Origin: an uncultured Paracoccaceae bacterium
GTDB taxonomy: Bacteria > Pseudomonadota > Alphaproteobacteria > Rhodobacterales > Rhodobacteraceae
Assembly (NCBI GenBank): GCA_947500005.1
Contig: CANMQJ010000013.1
Span: 91,796 to 155,795 of the forward strand
Reading direction: 5' to 3'
DNA: 64,000 nt
Part shown: piece after piece, positions 30,750-39,236 of the stretch
How the letters are laid out: each line of letters opens with the position of its first letter
Position numbering within the stretch: position 1 is the stretch's first letter
Program-made: the position numbers and the translations under genes
Notes under the pieces: model-generated
Seen by the model: the letters and a program-made list of their open reading frames with translations, nothing else
Told to the model about the DNA's origin: nothing
Database searches by the model: none

Positions 30750-30787
30750 GCCCGGCCCCCTCTTCGCTATGGACAGGGGGGCCGGGC
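30750..30787. terminator. Long hairpin between convergent dctM and betC
   Basis: GCCCGGCCCCC (30750-30760) pairs perfectly with GGGGGCCGGGC (30777-30787) around a 16-nt loop. It begins directly after the dctM TGA and ends 7 bp before the betC stop. It has no T-run, but its position between convergent genes suggests a shared bidirectional terminator. Confidence 0.6.
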
Positions 30788-30793
30788 AGGCGA

Positions 30794-32320
30794 TCAGACC
30801 GGGGGGAACCGGAACCGCGCGGCCGCCACCGTCCAGTCCATGTGATTCCGGACATATTCGTGGCTGGCGTCGCGCGGCGGGTTGTAGTCCCAGTGCTCGC
30901 CCGCGCCCGCCTGCATCGCGGCGTTGAGCGCGCGGCGCGAGCGCTGGGTGGCGATCACGTCCTCGCGGATGCGCGCGCTGTCCCATCGGCGCGCGGCCTC
31001 GAGCGCGAAGGCGGCGGCGGTCTCGCGATGGGCGGGATCGTTGGCGAGGTTGGTCTTTTCCATCGGGTCGTTCACCACGTCGAAAAGCAGCGGCGGATCG
31101 ATCTCGCAATGGATGTACTTGAACGGGCCGCGCCGGATCATGAAGACGGGCCAGGGCGTCATCTCGGCGCAATATTCGCCGATCGCCTTGTCCACCGGGT
31201 CGGCCTCGCCCCGCGCAAGCGGCATCAGCGAACGGCCATCGACCGGATCGCCCGCCAGCAGCGTTTCATCGGCGCCCGCGATCTCGACCATCGTGGGCAG
31301 CAGGTCGATCAGTGAACAGGCGTTGCCCGCCACGCCCTGCGCAATGCCCGGACCGGCCATGATGAGCGGCACGCGGGCGGAGTGTTCGAACCACGTCATC
31401 TTGTACCACAAGCCGCGCTCGCCCAGCATGTCGCCGTGATCGGCGGTGACGATGATCACCGTGTTGTCGATCTCGCCCGTCTCTTCGAGCGTGCGCACGA
31501 GTTCGCCCAGCTTGCTGTCGAAATAGCTGGTATTGGCAAGGTAGGCCCGGCGGGCGCGGATCACCTCTTCATCCGTCAGCGGGACGGTGCTGGCCTCGAT
31601 CCCGTCCATGACGCGGCGGGCGAAGGGATCCTGCTCCTCGGCCGTCAGGGGATGGTCGGGCAGGGGGATGTCGGCATCGGCGTAGAGATCCCACCATTCG
31701 GGCCGCGCGACGTAAGGGTCATGCGGATGGATGAAGCTTGCCACCAGCGCAAAGGGCGCTTCGTCGCCCTGCGCCCTGTCGCGGGCCCGGTCGAAGAGCC
31801 AGCGGCGCGCGGCGAATGCCACCTCGTCATCATAGTCGATCTGGAACGTGGCCTGCGCCATGCCGCTTTCCTTGACCGTGGCCATGTTGTGATACCACTT
31901 GTCGATCCGCTCCCCGGCATTCTCCCAGTCGGGGGTCCAGGCGAAATCGGAGGGGTAGATGTCGGTGGTGATCCGGTCCTGGAAGCCGTGCTTCTGGTCG
32001 GGACCGACGAAATGCATCTTGCCCGAGAGGCAGGTGCGGTAGCCCTGCAGCTTGAGGTAATGCGCGAAGGTCGGCACCGAGGCAGGCAGTTCGGTGCCGT
32101 TGTCATAGGCGCGGATCTTCGTCACCTGCTTGCCGGTCATGAAGGCGAAGCGCGACGGAGCGCAGAGCGGCGAGTTGCAATAGGCCGCGTCGAAGCGCAT
32201 GCCGCGCGCGGCGAGCGCGTCCATGTTGGGCGTCTTCGCGATGGGGTGGCCATAGGCCCCGGTCCAATGCGGGGCGAGCTGATCTGCCATGATCAGCACG
32301 ATGTTCGGTGTCTTGGTCAT
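30794..32320 (-). CDS. betC: Choline-sulfatase
   Basis: 508 residues. BetC hydrolyses choline-O-sulfate to choline and sulfate, feeding glycine-betaine synthesis or catabolism. The sulfatase motif C-A-P-S-R at 53-57 makes Cys53 the formylglycine precursor ('NSPLCAPSRFAFMTGKQ'). 'IVLIMADQL' supplies the metal Asp. Choline-sulfatase-specific stretches are 'SGKMHFVGPDQKHGFQDRIT', 'TDIYPSDFAWTPD' and 'HPHDPYVARPEWWDLY', and the C-terminal 'YVRNHMDW' resembles the oligomerisation tail of Sinorhizobium BetC. There is no signal peptide, so it is cytoplasmic. No betI, betA or betB gene is adjacent; it stands alone on the minus strand. Confidence 0.92.
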   Translation of the reverse strand: MTKTPNIVLIMADQLAPHWTGAYGHPIAKTPNMDALAARGMRFDAAYCNSPLCAPSRFAFMTGKQVTKIRAYDNGTELPASVPTFAHYLKLQGYRTCLSGKMHFVGPDQKHGFQDRITTDIYPSDFAWTPDWENAGERIDKWYHNMATVKESGMAQATFQIDYDDEVAFAARRWLFDRARDRAQGDEAPFALVASFIHPHDPYVARPEWWDLYADADIPLPDHPLTAEEQDPFARRVMDGIEASTVPLTDEEVIRARRAYLANTSYFDSKLGELVRTLEETGEIDNTVIIVTADHGDMLGERGLWYKMTWFEHSARVPLIMAGPGIAQGVAGNACSLIDLLPTMVEIAGADETLLAGDPVDGRSLMPLARGEADPVDKAIGEYCAEMTPWPVFMIRRGPFKYIHCEIDPPLLFDVVNDPMEKTNLANDPAHRETAAAFALEAARRWDSARIREDVIATQRSRRALNAAMQAGAGEHWDYNPPRDASHEYVRNHMDWTVAAARFRFPPV

Positions 32321-32483
32321 GTTGTCCTGTCCTTGCTTGAGTGAAACGAACGCTCAGAGCTGCGGGCAGGGCGGGGGCTGGTAATGCATCGGCCTGGGGA
32401 TGCGGGGCGTCATTCGGGCTCTCCGGTTGGGCGTGGCGCAGAATGCGCGGCATGAGCCGCGAGGTCCAGCATTATCGCGGGCA

Positions 32484-32516
32484 GAAAAATGGCGCCCGGC
32501 GGATCGGCCGGGCGCC
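32484..32516 (-). terminator. Rho-independent terminator of the liv/acyl-CoA ligase operon
   Basis: A perfect 10-bp stem, GGCGCCCGGC (32491-32500) and GCCGGGCGCC (32507-32516), with a 6-nt loop. Read leftward it is followed by ATTTTTCTGC. It lies ~32 bp past the stop of the binding-protein gene. The other bases of the 228-bp gap (32321-32548) show nothing firm beyond the betC upstream region. Confidence 0.9.
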
Positions 32517-32548
32517 CCCTGTCTTGGATCAGGTGGTCGCGGGGAGGA

Positions 32549-33715
32549 TCACTCCTCCTCGTGGACCTTCTTCCACTGGCCGTTCTCGACGACGTTGACA
32601 TAGACCGAGTCCGCGCCCTGGTGGTCGTCGGGCCCGTAGGTCATGTAGTTGCCGACGAGGTCGTCCTGGTATTCCAGCGATTCCATGGCCGCGATGAAGC
32701 TTTCATGCGTCAGGTCGGGACCGGCCTTTTCCAGGGCCTGCACCAGCATCTTGGCGCCGGCATAGCCCAGCATGGCAAAGCCCACCGGGTCCTCGCCCGT
32801 GGCGGCCTTGTATTCCTCGATGAAGGCCTTGGGCGCGGGTTCGTCCGCGCGGGCCCAGAGATCCTGCCAGCTGGCCGCGGCATAGAAGCCGTCGGTCACG
32901 CCACCCGGAACCTGCGCCACGACGGTCAGGAAACTGGCCGAGGTGCCGAGGAACTTCATGTCGGTCAGGCCCATCTTCTTGGCGGTGCCGACGATGGTGA
33001 TGGCCTGGCGCACGCCGAGCGCGATGGAGACCACGTCGCAGCCGGCCTCGTTGAGCTTGCTGAGCGAGCCCACGAAATCCGTCTCATCGGGCTTGTGCGT
33101 GGTCTCAGCCGCAAATTCCACGCCTGCTTCCTTGGCGCCTTCCTTGGTGCCCTCGAGGATCTCTTCGCCGAAATCGGTCGGCAGGTACATCGAGCAGACC
33201 TTGTCGCCGTCGAACTCGTTGACGAGGTACTTGGTGCCGACGATGGCCTGATCGTAATAGCTGGAGAAGGAGGTGAACTTGTTGTCCATCGGCTCCATCA
33301 GCATCTGTCGCGCAGCCGAGAGCGGCGCGATGTTCGGGATGCCCTTGGGATCGAGCAGCTTGAAGCCCGCGATGTTCATCGGCGTGCCCAGCGACTGGTA
33401 CATGGCAAAGACCTTGTCGCGGTTCAGCAGCTTGTTGTAGCCCTGCATCGCGCGCGGCATCTGGTAGCCGTTATCCTCGACGATGTAGCGGATCTGGCGT
33501 CCGTGCACACCGCCCTCGGCGTTGATCTTGTCGAAATAGACATTGGCGCCCTTGACCGCCGGAACGCCCACCGCGGCGAAGATGCCGCTGAGGTCGTTGA
33601 CCGAGCCGATCAGGATTTCGCTATCCGTGACGCCCTGTGTCTCGGCCTGGGCCGAGATCGTGGCGGCGGCGGTCAGCGCCGTCGCTGCGGCGAGCCTTTT
33701 GAGAAGTGTCTTCAT
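32549..33715 (-). CDS. Branched-chain amino acid-type ABC transporter substrate-binding protein
   Basis: 388 residues. It is a periplasmic type-I binding protein of the LivJ/LivK superfamily. The signal peptide is MKTLLKRLAAATALTAAATISAQA. Mature landmarks are 'ILIGSVNDLSGIFAAVGVPA', 'GANVYFDKINAEGGVHGRQI', 'YVVEDNGYQ'-like 'YIVEDNGYQMPRAMQGYNKL' and 'VCSMYLPTDFGEEILEGTKE'. The ligand is not decided by sequence. Members of this class also take up aromatic acids, amides and dicarboxylates, and linkage to an acyl-CoA ligase favours an organic acid. It is the last gene of the leftward liv unit, 27 bp after the ligase, before a strong terminator. Confidence 0.92.
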   Translation of the reverse strand: MKTLLKRLAAATALTAAATISAQAETQGVTDSEILIGSVNDLSGIFAAVGVPAVKGANVYFDKINAEGGVHGRQIRYIVEDNGYQMPRAMQGYNKLLNRDKVFAMYQSLGTPMNIAGFKLLDPKGIPNIAPLSAARQMLMEPMDNKFTSFSSYYDQAIVGTKYLVNEFDGDKVCSMYLPTDFGEEILEGTKEGAKEAGVEFAAETTHKPDETDFVGSLSKLNEAGCDVVSIALGVRQAITIVGTAKKMGLTDMKFLGTSASFLTVVAQVPGGVTDGFYAAASWQDLWARADEPAPKAFIEEYKAATGEDPVGFAMLGYAGAKMLVQALEKAGPDLTHESFIAAMESLEYQDDLVGNYMTYGPDDHQGADSVYVNVVENGQWKKVHEEE

Positions 33716-33742
33716 TCTGGTTCCTCCCTGTGAAGATCGTTG

Positions 33743-35626
33743 TCAGTACATGTCGTCGATGAGATGTGCGTGTTTCTTTTCCACGAAGCTGCGTTTGAGT
33801 TTCATGGTGGCCGTCAGTTCCTCGTCCTCGGCCGTGAGCAGCACGTCGATCAGGCGGAAATCCTTGATCTGCTCGACGCGTGCGAATTCCTTGTTCACCG
33901 CCTCGACCTCCTTGCCGATCAGCGCCTTGACCTCGGGGGCAGCGCAGAGCGAAGCGAAGTTGGAGAAGGGGACCTTCTTGGACTGAGCGTATTTCTCGAC
34001 GTTCTCCTGATCAATCATAATCAGGGCGGTCAGGTACTTGCGCCGGTCGCCGATGATCACCGCGTCCGAGATGTAATGGCTGAACTTGAGCCGGCTTTCG
34101 ATCTCGGCCGGGGTGATGTTCTTGCCGCCGGCGGTGATGATGATGTCCTTGAGGCGGCCGGTGATGGTGACATAGCCCTCCTCGTCGATGCGGCCGATAT
34201 CGCCGGTGCGCAGCCACCCGTCCGCGGTATAGGTTTCGGCGGTCTTTTCGTTGTTGCGCCAGTAGCCCTTGAAGTTGTTGAGCCCCCTGGTCTGGATCTC
34301 GCCGTCATCGGCGATGCGCACCTCCACACCCGGCACGGCCTTGCCGATGGTGCCGAGCTTGTTCTCGTCAAGCGTGTTGATCGTGGCGATGCCCGAGGTT
34401 TCCGTCATGCCGTAGCCTTCGACCAGCGGCACGCCGATGGCCCAGTACCATTTCAGCAACTCGGGAGAGATGGGCGCCGCGCCGGTGCCGCCCCGGCGCA
34501 TGTTGTCCATGCCCAGCATGCGGCGCAGGTTGCGCAGGACGAGCCGGTCCCAGAGCCAGAACTGCGCCTGCACCCCGGCGGGAACGGGTTCGCCGCGGAC
34601 CAGGTATTCGGCGCGTTTCTTGCCCGCCTTGATCGCCATGCCGAAGGCCGCGCGGCCCGAGGGCGTGGCCTCCTGCGCCATGATGAGGACCTGGGAATAG
34701 ATCTTCTCCCATACACGCGGCACGGCGGTGAAGGTGGCGGGAGAGACCTCCTGCAGGTTGGCAAAGACCGTCTCAGGGCTTTCCGCGAAGTTCACGGTGC
34801 TTTTCGAGGCGAGCGGGAAATAGATCGACACGTCGCGTTCGAGGATGTGGCAGAGCGGCAGGAAGCAGAGCTGTTCGTCATCGGGTTCCGTCGGTAACCT
34901 GTGCGCGCCCGCCTCGATGGCGGCCATGATGTTCTCGTTCGACAGCATCGCGCCCTTGGGCATGCCGGTCGTGCCCGAGGTATAGACGATGAGCGCCGTG
35001 TCGCCCGGCTCGGAGCGGTCGATCTCGGCCTCGAAGGCGCCGGGTTCGTCCTTTTCGGCCTGGCGTCCGATCTCGTAGAGATCGTCGATGAATATGCAGC
35101 GCTCGTGCTTGAGGTCGTGCAGCCCCTCGTCCTCGAGGATGATGACGTTGAGAAGCCCAGGCACCTCGCCCTCGATCTGGAGGAACTTGTCGAGCTGTTC
35201 GTCATCCTCGACGATCAGGAAGCGGCTGTCGCTGTCATTGACGAGATAGGCCAGTTGCTTGGCGGAATCGGTGGTGTAGACGCCGGAGGCCACGCCGCCG
35301 ACGCATTGGATGCCCATGTCGAAATAGGCCCACTCCTTGCGGTCCTCGGACAGGATCGAGACGACCTCGCCACGTTGCAGGCCGAGCTTGCGGAGCGCCA
35401 GTCCGATCCACTTGGCGTGCTGCCAGTAGTCGGTCCAGCTGTAGGCGTGCCAGATCCCGAGATCCTTCTCTCGATGCGCGGTGCGGCTGCCGAGGTCCTG
35501 ACACCGCTTGCGAAAAAGCTGGGAGATGGTGACGCAGCCATCGACATAGACCGGGCGCTGGCCCGGCGTGGCGTTGAAGCTGACACCGTTGATGATGGTC
35601 TGGGCAGGCAGGTTGGTCGCGTTCAT
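33743..35626 (-). CDS. AMP-binding acyl-CoA ligase (long-chain acyl-CoA synthetase-like)
   Basis: 627 residues. It activates a carboxylic acid to acyl-CoA through an acyl-adenylate. The ATG at 35626 follows AGGAGGTGCGAGAG; the GTG at 35635 overlaps that site and is rejected. The P-loop-like A3 motif is 'IVYTSGTTGMPKGAMLSNEN', A5 is 'YGMTETSG', A8 is 'GWLRTGDIGRIDEEGYVTIT' then 'GRLKDIIITAGGKNITPAEI'. The length and the long C-terminal part resemble the FadD15/ACSL-like class rather than short aromatic ligases. Embedded between Liv-type ABC genes, it probably activates the imported acid in the cytosol. The substrate (fatty, aromatic or branched acid) is undetermined. Confidence 0.93.
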   Translation of the reverse strand: MNATNLPAQTIINGVSFNATPGQRPVYVDGCVTISQLFRKRCQDLGSRTAHREKDLGIWHAYSWTDYWQHAKWIGLALRKLGLQRGEVVSILSEDRKEWAYFDMGIQCVGGVASGVYTTDSAKQLAYLVNDSDSRFLIVEDDEQLDKFLQIEGEVPGLLNVIILEDEGLHDLKHERCIFIDDLYEIGRQAEKDEPGAFEAEIDRSEPGDTALIVYTSGTTGMPKGAMLSNENIMAAIEAGAHRLPTEPDDEQLCFLPLCHILERDVSIYFPLASKSTVNFAESPETVFANLQEVSPATFTAVPRVWEKIYSQVLIMAQEATPSGRAAFGMAIKAGKKRAEYLVRGEPVPAGVQAQFWLWDRLVLRNLRRMLGMDNMRRGGTGAAPISPELLKWYWAIGVPLVEGYGMTETSGIATINTLDENKLGTIGKAVPGVEVRIADDGEIQTRGLNNFKGYWRNNEKTAETYTADGWLRTGDIGRIDEEGYVTITGRLKDIIITAGGKNITPAEIESRLKFSHYISDAVIIGDRRKYLTALIMIDQENVEKYAQSKKVPFSNFASLCAAPEVKALIGKEVEAVNKEFARVEQIKDFRLIDVLLTAEDEELTATMKLKRSFVEKKHAHLIDDMY

Positions 35627-35641
35627 CTCTCGCACCTCCTC

Positions 35642-36415
35642 TTATCGCCATGTCTTCTTGCGCTTCCAGCGGCGGTTCTCGCGAACGCCTTCCTCCTGGA
35701 CGCCAAGATAGAAGTTCTGGATGTCTTCGGATGCCATCAGCTCGGAGGCCGGGCCGTCCATCACGATGCGCCCCACCTCCATCACGTAACCATGATGCGC
35801 CAGTTCCAGCGCGGCGCTGGCATTCTGTTCGACCAGCATCATGGTCATGTTCTGCTCTTCGTTGAGGCGGCGCAGGATGCCGAAGATCTCCTGCACCAGG
35901 AGCGGGGAGAGACCCAGGCTGGGCTCGTCCAGCAGCATGATGCGCGGATTGCCCATCAGGCCGCGCCCGATCGCCAACATCTGCTGCTGACCGCCCGAGA
36001 GGGTGCCGGCCTCCTGGTTCCGGCGCTCCTTGAGGATGGGAAAGTAGCTGAAGACCAGTTCGCGGTCGCGCTCGATCTGGGCCTTGTCCTTGAGCGTATA
36101 GGCGCCGAGGCTGAGGTTCTCGTTCACGGTGAGCAGTGGAAAGACCTCGCGCCCCTCGGGGATGTGGACGATGCCCCGGTTGACGATCATGTGCGGCTCC
36201 ATCCCCTGGATCTGCTCGCCCTCGAACTCGATGGTGCCCTTTTCCGGGTCCATGACGCCCGAGACGGTCTTCATCAGCGTCGTCTTGCCCGCGCCGTTGG
36301 CGCCCAGGATCGAGACGACCTGGCCCTTGTGCACGTCGAGCGAGACGCCCCGGATCGCCATGATCGGCCCGTAGAAGCTTTCGATATTGCGGATTTTCAG
36401 GATTGGATCGCTCAT
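35642..36415 (-). CDS. livF: ABC transporter ATP-binding protein, LivF type
   Basis: 257 residues. It is one of two ATPases of a HAAT-type ABC importer. Walker A is 'GANGAGKTT', the signature is 'LSGGQQQMLAIGRGL', Walker B is 'IMLLDEPSLGLSP' and the switch His lies in 'MMLVEQNASAA'. A C-terminal extension of ~20 basic residues ('RENRRWKRKKTWR') goes beyond typical LivF and may contact RNA, membrane or a partner; this is speculative. The start overlaps the livG stop by 4 bp. Confidence 0.95.
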   Translation of the reverse strand: MSDPILKIRNIESFYGPIMAIRGVSLDVHKGQVVSILGANGAGKTTLMKTVSGVMDPEKGTIEFEGEQIQGMEPHMIVNRGIVHIPEGREVFPLLTVNENLSLGAYTLKDKAQIERDRELVFSYFPILKERRNQEAGTLSGGQQQMLAIGRGLMGNPRIMLLDEPSLGLSPLLVQEIFGILRRLNEEQNMTMMLVEQNASAALELAHHGYVMEVGRIVMDGPASELMASEDIQNFYLGVQEEGVRENRRWKRKKTWR

Positions 36416-37176
36416 GCTGCATGCCCCAGGTAGGCTTCGATCACGTCGGGGTGGGACTGCACCTCGGCAGGGGTGCCCATGGCCAGCTTGGCGCCATCGG
36501 CCATGGCAAGGACGCGGTCGGACACGCCCGAGACGAGGCCCATGTCATGTTCGACCATCAGCACGGTGATCCCCATCTGGCGGCGGATGTCGTCGATCCA
36601 CCAGCGCATGTCGGTCGTCTCCTCGACCGAGAGGCCCGAGGCGGGTTCGTCCAGAAGCAGAAGCTTGGGATCGGTGGACAGCGCGCGCGCGACCTCGACC
36701 ACCTTGCGCACGCCATAGGGCAGTCCCGCGATCATCTTGTCGCGATAGGCTTGCAGGTCGAGGAAATCGATCACCTCCTCGACCTTCTCGCGGTTCTCGA
36801 TCTCCTGCCGCCTTGCGGAAGGGGTGAAGAATATCTCGGACAGCACGTTGGTCTTGCGGTGGCGATGGCGGCCGACGAGCAGGTTCTGCAGCACGGTGGC
36901 ATGCTCGAACAGCTCGATGTTCTGGAAGGTCCGCGCGACGCCATAGGCCGCGACCCCGCTGGGCTTGACCTGCAACAGGTCGTGCCCGTCGAAGCGGATC
37001 GATCCGGCATAGGGGTCATAGAAGCGCGAGATCAGGTTGAAGACCGTGGATTTGCCCGCGCCGTTCGGTCCGACGATGGCAAAGACCTCGCCCTCCTCGA
37101 CCGAGAAGGATAGGTCGTCCACGGCCGTGAGCCCGCCGAATTTCAGGGTGACGTTTTCAATCTCGAGCAGGCTCAT
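36412..37176 (-). CDS. livG: ABC transporter ATP-binding protein, LivG type
   Basis: 254 residues. It is the second ATPase of the importer. Walker A is 'GPNGAGKST', followed by 'NLISRFYDPYAGSIRFDGHD', and 'GVARTFQNIELFEHATVLQN' carries the Q-loop. The usual LSGG signature is altered to 'LPYGVRKVVEVARALSTDPK', and Walker B is 'LLLLDEPASGLSVEET'. A variant signature of this kind is common in LivG proteins. It overlaps livF and livM by 4 bp each, so a heterodimeric ATPase made from a coupled message is expected. Confidence 0.94.
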   Translation of the reverse strand: MSLLEIENVTLKFGGLTAVDDLSFSVEEGEVFAIVGPNGAGKSTVFNLISRFYDPYAGSIRFDGHDLLQVKPSGVAAYGVARTFQNIELFEHATVLQNLLVGRHRHRKTNVLSEIFFTPSARRQEIENREKVEEVIDFLDLQAYRDKMIAGLPYGVRKVVEVARALSTDPKLLLLDEPASGLSVEETTDMRWWIDDIRRQMGITVLMVEHDMGLVSGVSDRVLAMADGAKLAMGTPAEVQSHPDVIEAYLGHAA

Positions 37177-38270
37177 CTCAGGCGCTCCGTCTTGAGGTAG
37201 GATTTCTGCCGCTTGAACATGTCCTTGCGGTAGAAGGGGAACAGCTCGAAGAAGGTGCGGATCTTGAGCCAGCGGCCGTAGAGGCCCATGGGCTCGAACA
37301 GGATGAAGAGGATCAGGATCATGCCGAAGATGCCGAATTCGAGCCCCGGTATGGCGACCGAGCCGCCTCCGAACACCGCGCTGACATTCTCCTTGGCGAT
37401 AGACAGGAATTGCGGCAGGAAGCCGATGACCACCGCGCCGAAGAACGCGCCGTGGATCGAGCCCAGACCGCCGATCACGATCATCATCAGCAGCTGGATC
37501 GAGATCACGACCGAGAAGGTCTCGTTGTTGAAGGCCCCGGAATAGAGCCCCATCAGCGCTCCCGCCCAGCCGGTGACCATGCAGCTGAGCCCGAAGGATA
37601 CGGTCTTGGTCTTTGCGATGTCCACGCCCATCGCCTGTGCCGAAACCTCGCTGTCGCGTACGGCGATGAAGCTGCGGCCCAGGGATGTGCGCAGCAGGTT
37701 GATATATCCCAGTGTCACGATGACGGTGATGGCCAGAGTGAGCCAGTAGAACAGGATCGGCGTGCCCCAGCGGTCGATGGTGAGACCCAGAAGATCCACC
37801 CCGGCGATGTATTTCCCGGCCACGCCGCCGGTGATCGGTTCGCTCAGCACGATGACGTCATCCATCAGGATCGACAGCGCCAGCGTGAAGATCGCGAGGT
37901 AGATGCCGTGCAGCCGCAGGGCGGGGATCGCGATGGTGGCCCCGATCACGCCGGTCAGCAGCCCGGCAAGCGGAAAGGCGATGATGAAAGGCACGCCCTG
38001 TTCGATCAGGATGACGTTCGAGTAGCAGCCGATGGCCAGGAAAGCCGCGTGGCCCAGGCTGGCCTGGCCGGTATGGCCGGTCAGGACCATCAGGCCCAGA
38101 CCCGCGATGGCCCAGATCAGGACGTTGGTCAGTTCCCCGAGGTAGAAGATGTCGAGGAGATAGGGCGCGGCCACGGCAATCGCGAGCAGGATCAGGTAGA
38201 GGCTCAGCTGGAAGCCGTCCTTCCAGGGCCGGATGTCCTGCATGTAGTCGGTCTTGAAGACGATCCGCAT
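37173..38270 (-). CDS. livM: ABC transporter permease, LivM type
   Basis: 365 residues with about ten hydrophobic segments. LivM hallmarks are 'NVLIWAIAGLGLMVLTGHTG' followed by 'QASLGHAAFLAIGCYSNVIL', and the cytoplasmic coupling loop 'SLGRSFIAVRDSEVSAQAMG'. 'MMIVIGGLGSIHGAFFGAVV' is the second conserved block. The C-terminal ~35 residues are basic and extend beyond typical LivM ('RTFFELFPFYRKDMFKRQKS'). It forms the inner-membrane channel with LivH, whose gene ends 4 bp upstream. Start ATG 38270. Confidence 0.95.
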   Translation of the reverse strand: MRIVFKTDYMQDIRPWKDGFQLSLYLILLAIAVAAPYLLDIFYLGELTNVLIWAIAGLGLMVLTGHTGQASLGHAAFLAIGCYSNVILIEQGVPFIIAFPLAGLLTGVIGATIAIPALRLHGIYLAIFTLALSILMDDVIVLSEPITGGVAGKYIAGVDLLGLTIDRWGTPILFYWLTLAITVIVTLGYINLLRTSLGRSFIAVRDSEVSAQAMGVDIAKTKTVSFGLSCMVTGWAGALMGLYSGAFNNETFSVVISIQLLMMIVIGGLGSIHGAFFGAVVIGFLPQFLSIAKENVSAVFGGGSVAIPGLEFGIFGMILILFILFEPMGLYGRWLKIRTFFELFPFYRKDMFKRQKSYLKTERLR

Positions 38271-38274
38271 GGGC

Positions 38275-39150
38275 TTAGACCTTTTTCACGCGCACCTGGC
38301 TGAACAGCCCGTGCGGTCGGAAGACAAGAACGGCCAGCAGCAGCGCGTAGGGCGCGACCTGGCTGTAGCCGGCGGCGATGTAGCGGCTGGCGAAGGGTTC
38401 GATGACGCCCACGATCAGCCCGCCCATGAGCGCGCCCGGCAGGCTGCCGAAGCCCCCGATCACGGCGGCGGCGAAGGCCTTGATGCCCAGAAGGCCGGTA
38501 TTCGGATCGACCGCGCCCTTGGCCGCGAACAGGATGCCCGCGATGCAGGCCACGGCGCCGGCAAGCGCCCAGATGAAGCCCTGCACCCGCTTGACCGGGA
38601 TGCCCATGTAATAGGCCGCCAGCTGGTTCTGCGAGGAAGCCTGCATCGCGAGGCCGAGCTTGGTGCGGTTGAAGAAGGCGAAGAGAACCGTGGTCAGCAG
38701 GACGGTGACGATGATGACGGCCACGTCCTCCATCCCGAGCACGAGCCCGCCGAAATTGAGATCCTTTCCCGCAAGCGGATTTTGCAGCGTCTGGGGGTTG
38801 TGCCCCCAGATCAGCCCCGCGACGAAGCGGATGACGAAGCCCAGCGAGATGGTGAGAATCACCACCGCGACCTGGCTTTCGCCGAACATCTGCCGGATCA
38901 CGAAGCGATCGAGCAGGTAGCCCAGCAAGGCCATCAGCCCGATCGAGATCGGGAGCGCCACCATGAAAGGCAGGCCCATGTATTCGGTATTGGTCAGCCC
39001 GATGGTCACGAATGCGCCCAGCATCATGAAATCGCCCTGCGCGAAATTCACCGCCTCGGTCGCCTTGTAGATCAGCACGAAGCCCAGAGCGATCAGGCCA
39101 TAAACACAGCCGTTCGCAAGGCCGCTGATCAGCAGCTGCAAGTTCTCCAA
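38275..39150 (-). CDS. livH: ABC transporter permease, LivH type (TTG start)
   Basis: 291 residues. The start codon is TTG at 39150, placed correctly behind GGGAGGACAAC. LivH features include 'LANGCVYGLIALGFVLIYKA' with 'TEAVNFAQGDFMMLGAFV', the coupling region 'TKLGLAMQASSQNQLAAYYM' and 'IGGFGSLPGALMGGLIVGVI'. It is an inner-membrane permease that pairs with LivM. The gene begins 86 bp after the oxidoreductase stop, so the liv genes may have their own promoter or follow from the TetR-regulated unit. The gap holds only GC-rich sequence and an AT-rich TATTTTTTCG near 39180. Confidence 0.94.
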   Translation of the reverse strand: MENLQLLISGLANGCVYGLIALGFVLIYKATEAVNFAQGDFMMLGAFVTIGLTNTEYMGLPFMVALPISIGLMALLGYLLDRFVIRQMFGESQVAVVILTISLGFVIRFVAGLIWGHNPQTLQNPLAGKDLNFGGLVLGMEDVAVIIVTVLLTTVLFAFFNRTKLGLAMQASSQNQLAAYYMGIPVKRVQGFIWALAGAVACIAGILFAAKGAVDPNTGLLGIKAFAAAVIGGFGSLPGALMGGLIVGVIEPFASRYIAAGYSQVAPYALLLAVLVFRPHGLFSQVRVKKV

Positions 39151-39236
39151 GTTGTCCTCCCTGCGCGTGTTTGCGCTTGTATTTTTTCGTGGGGCGCCCG
39201 CGGCTGTCCTCCTTTCCGCGGGTGTCCCTTGAGACC

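Noticed and set aside
32330..32362. Possible BetI-like dyad (TGAG...CTCA) upstream of betC
   Set aside because: The arms match poorly (4 of 5), there is no betI gene nearby, and it does not resemble the known BetI operator closely enough.
39151..39236. TATTTTTTCG near 39180 as an intrinsic terminator between the MDR gene and livH
   Set aside because: No stable hairpin precedes it in the direction of transcription; it may equally be part of a promoter.
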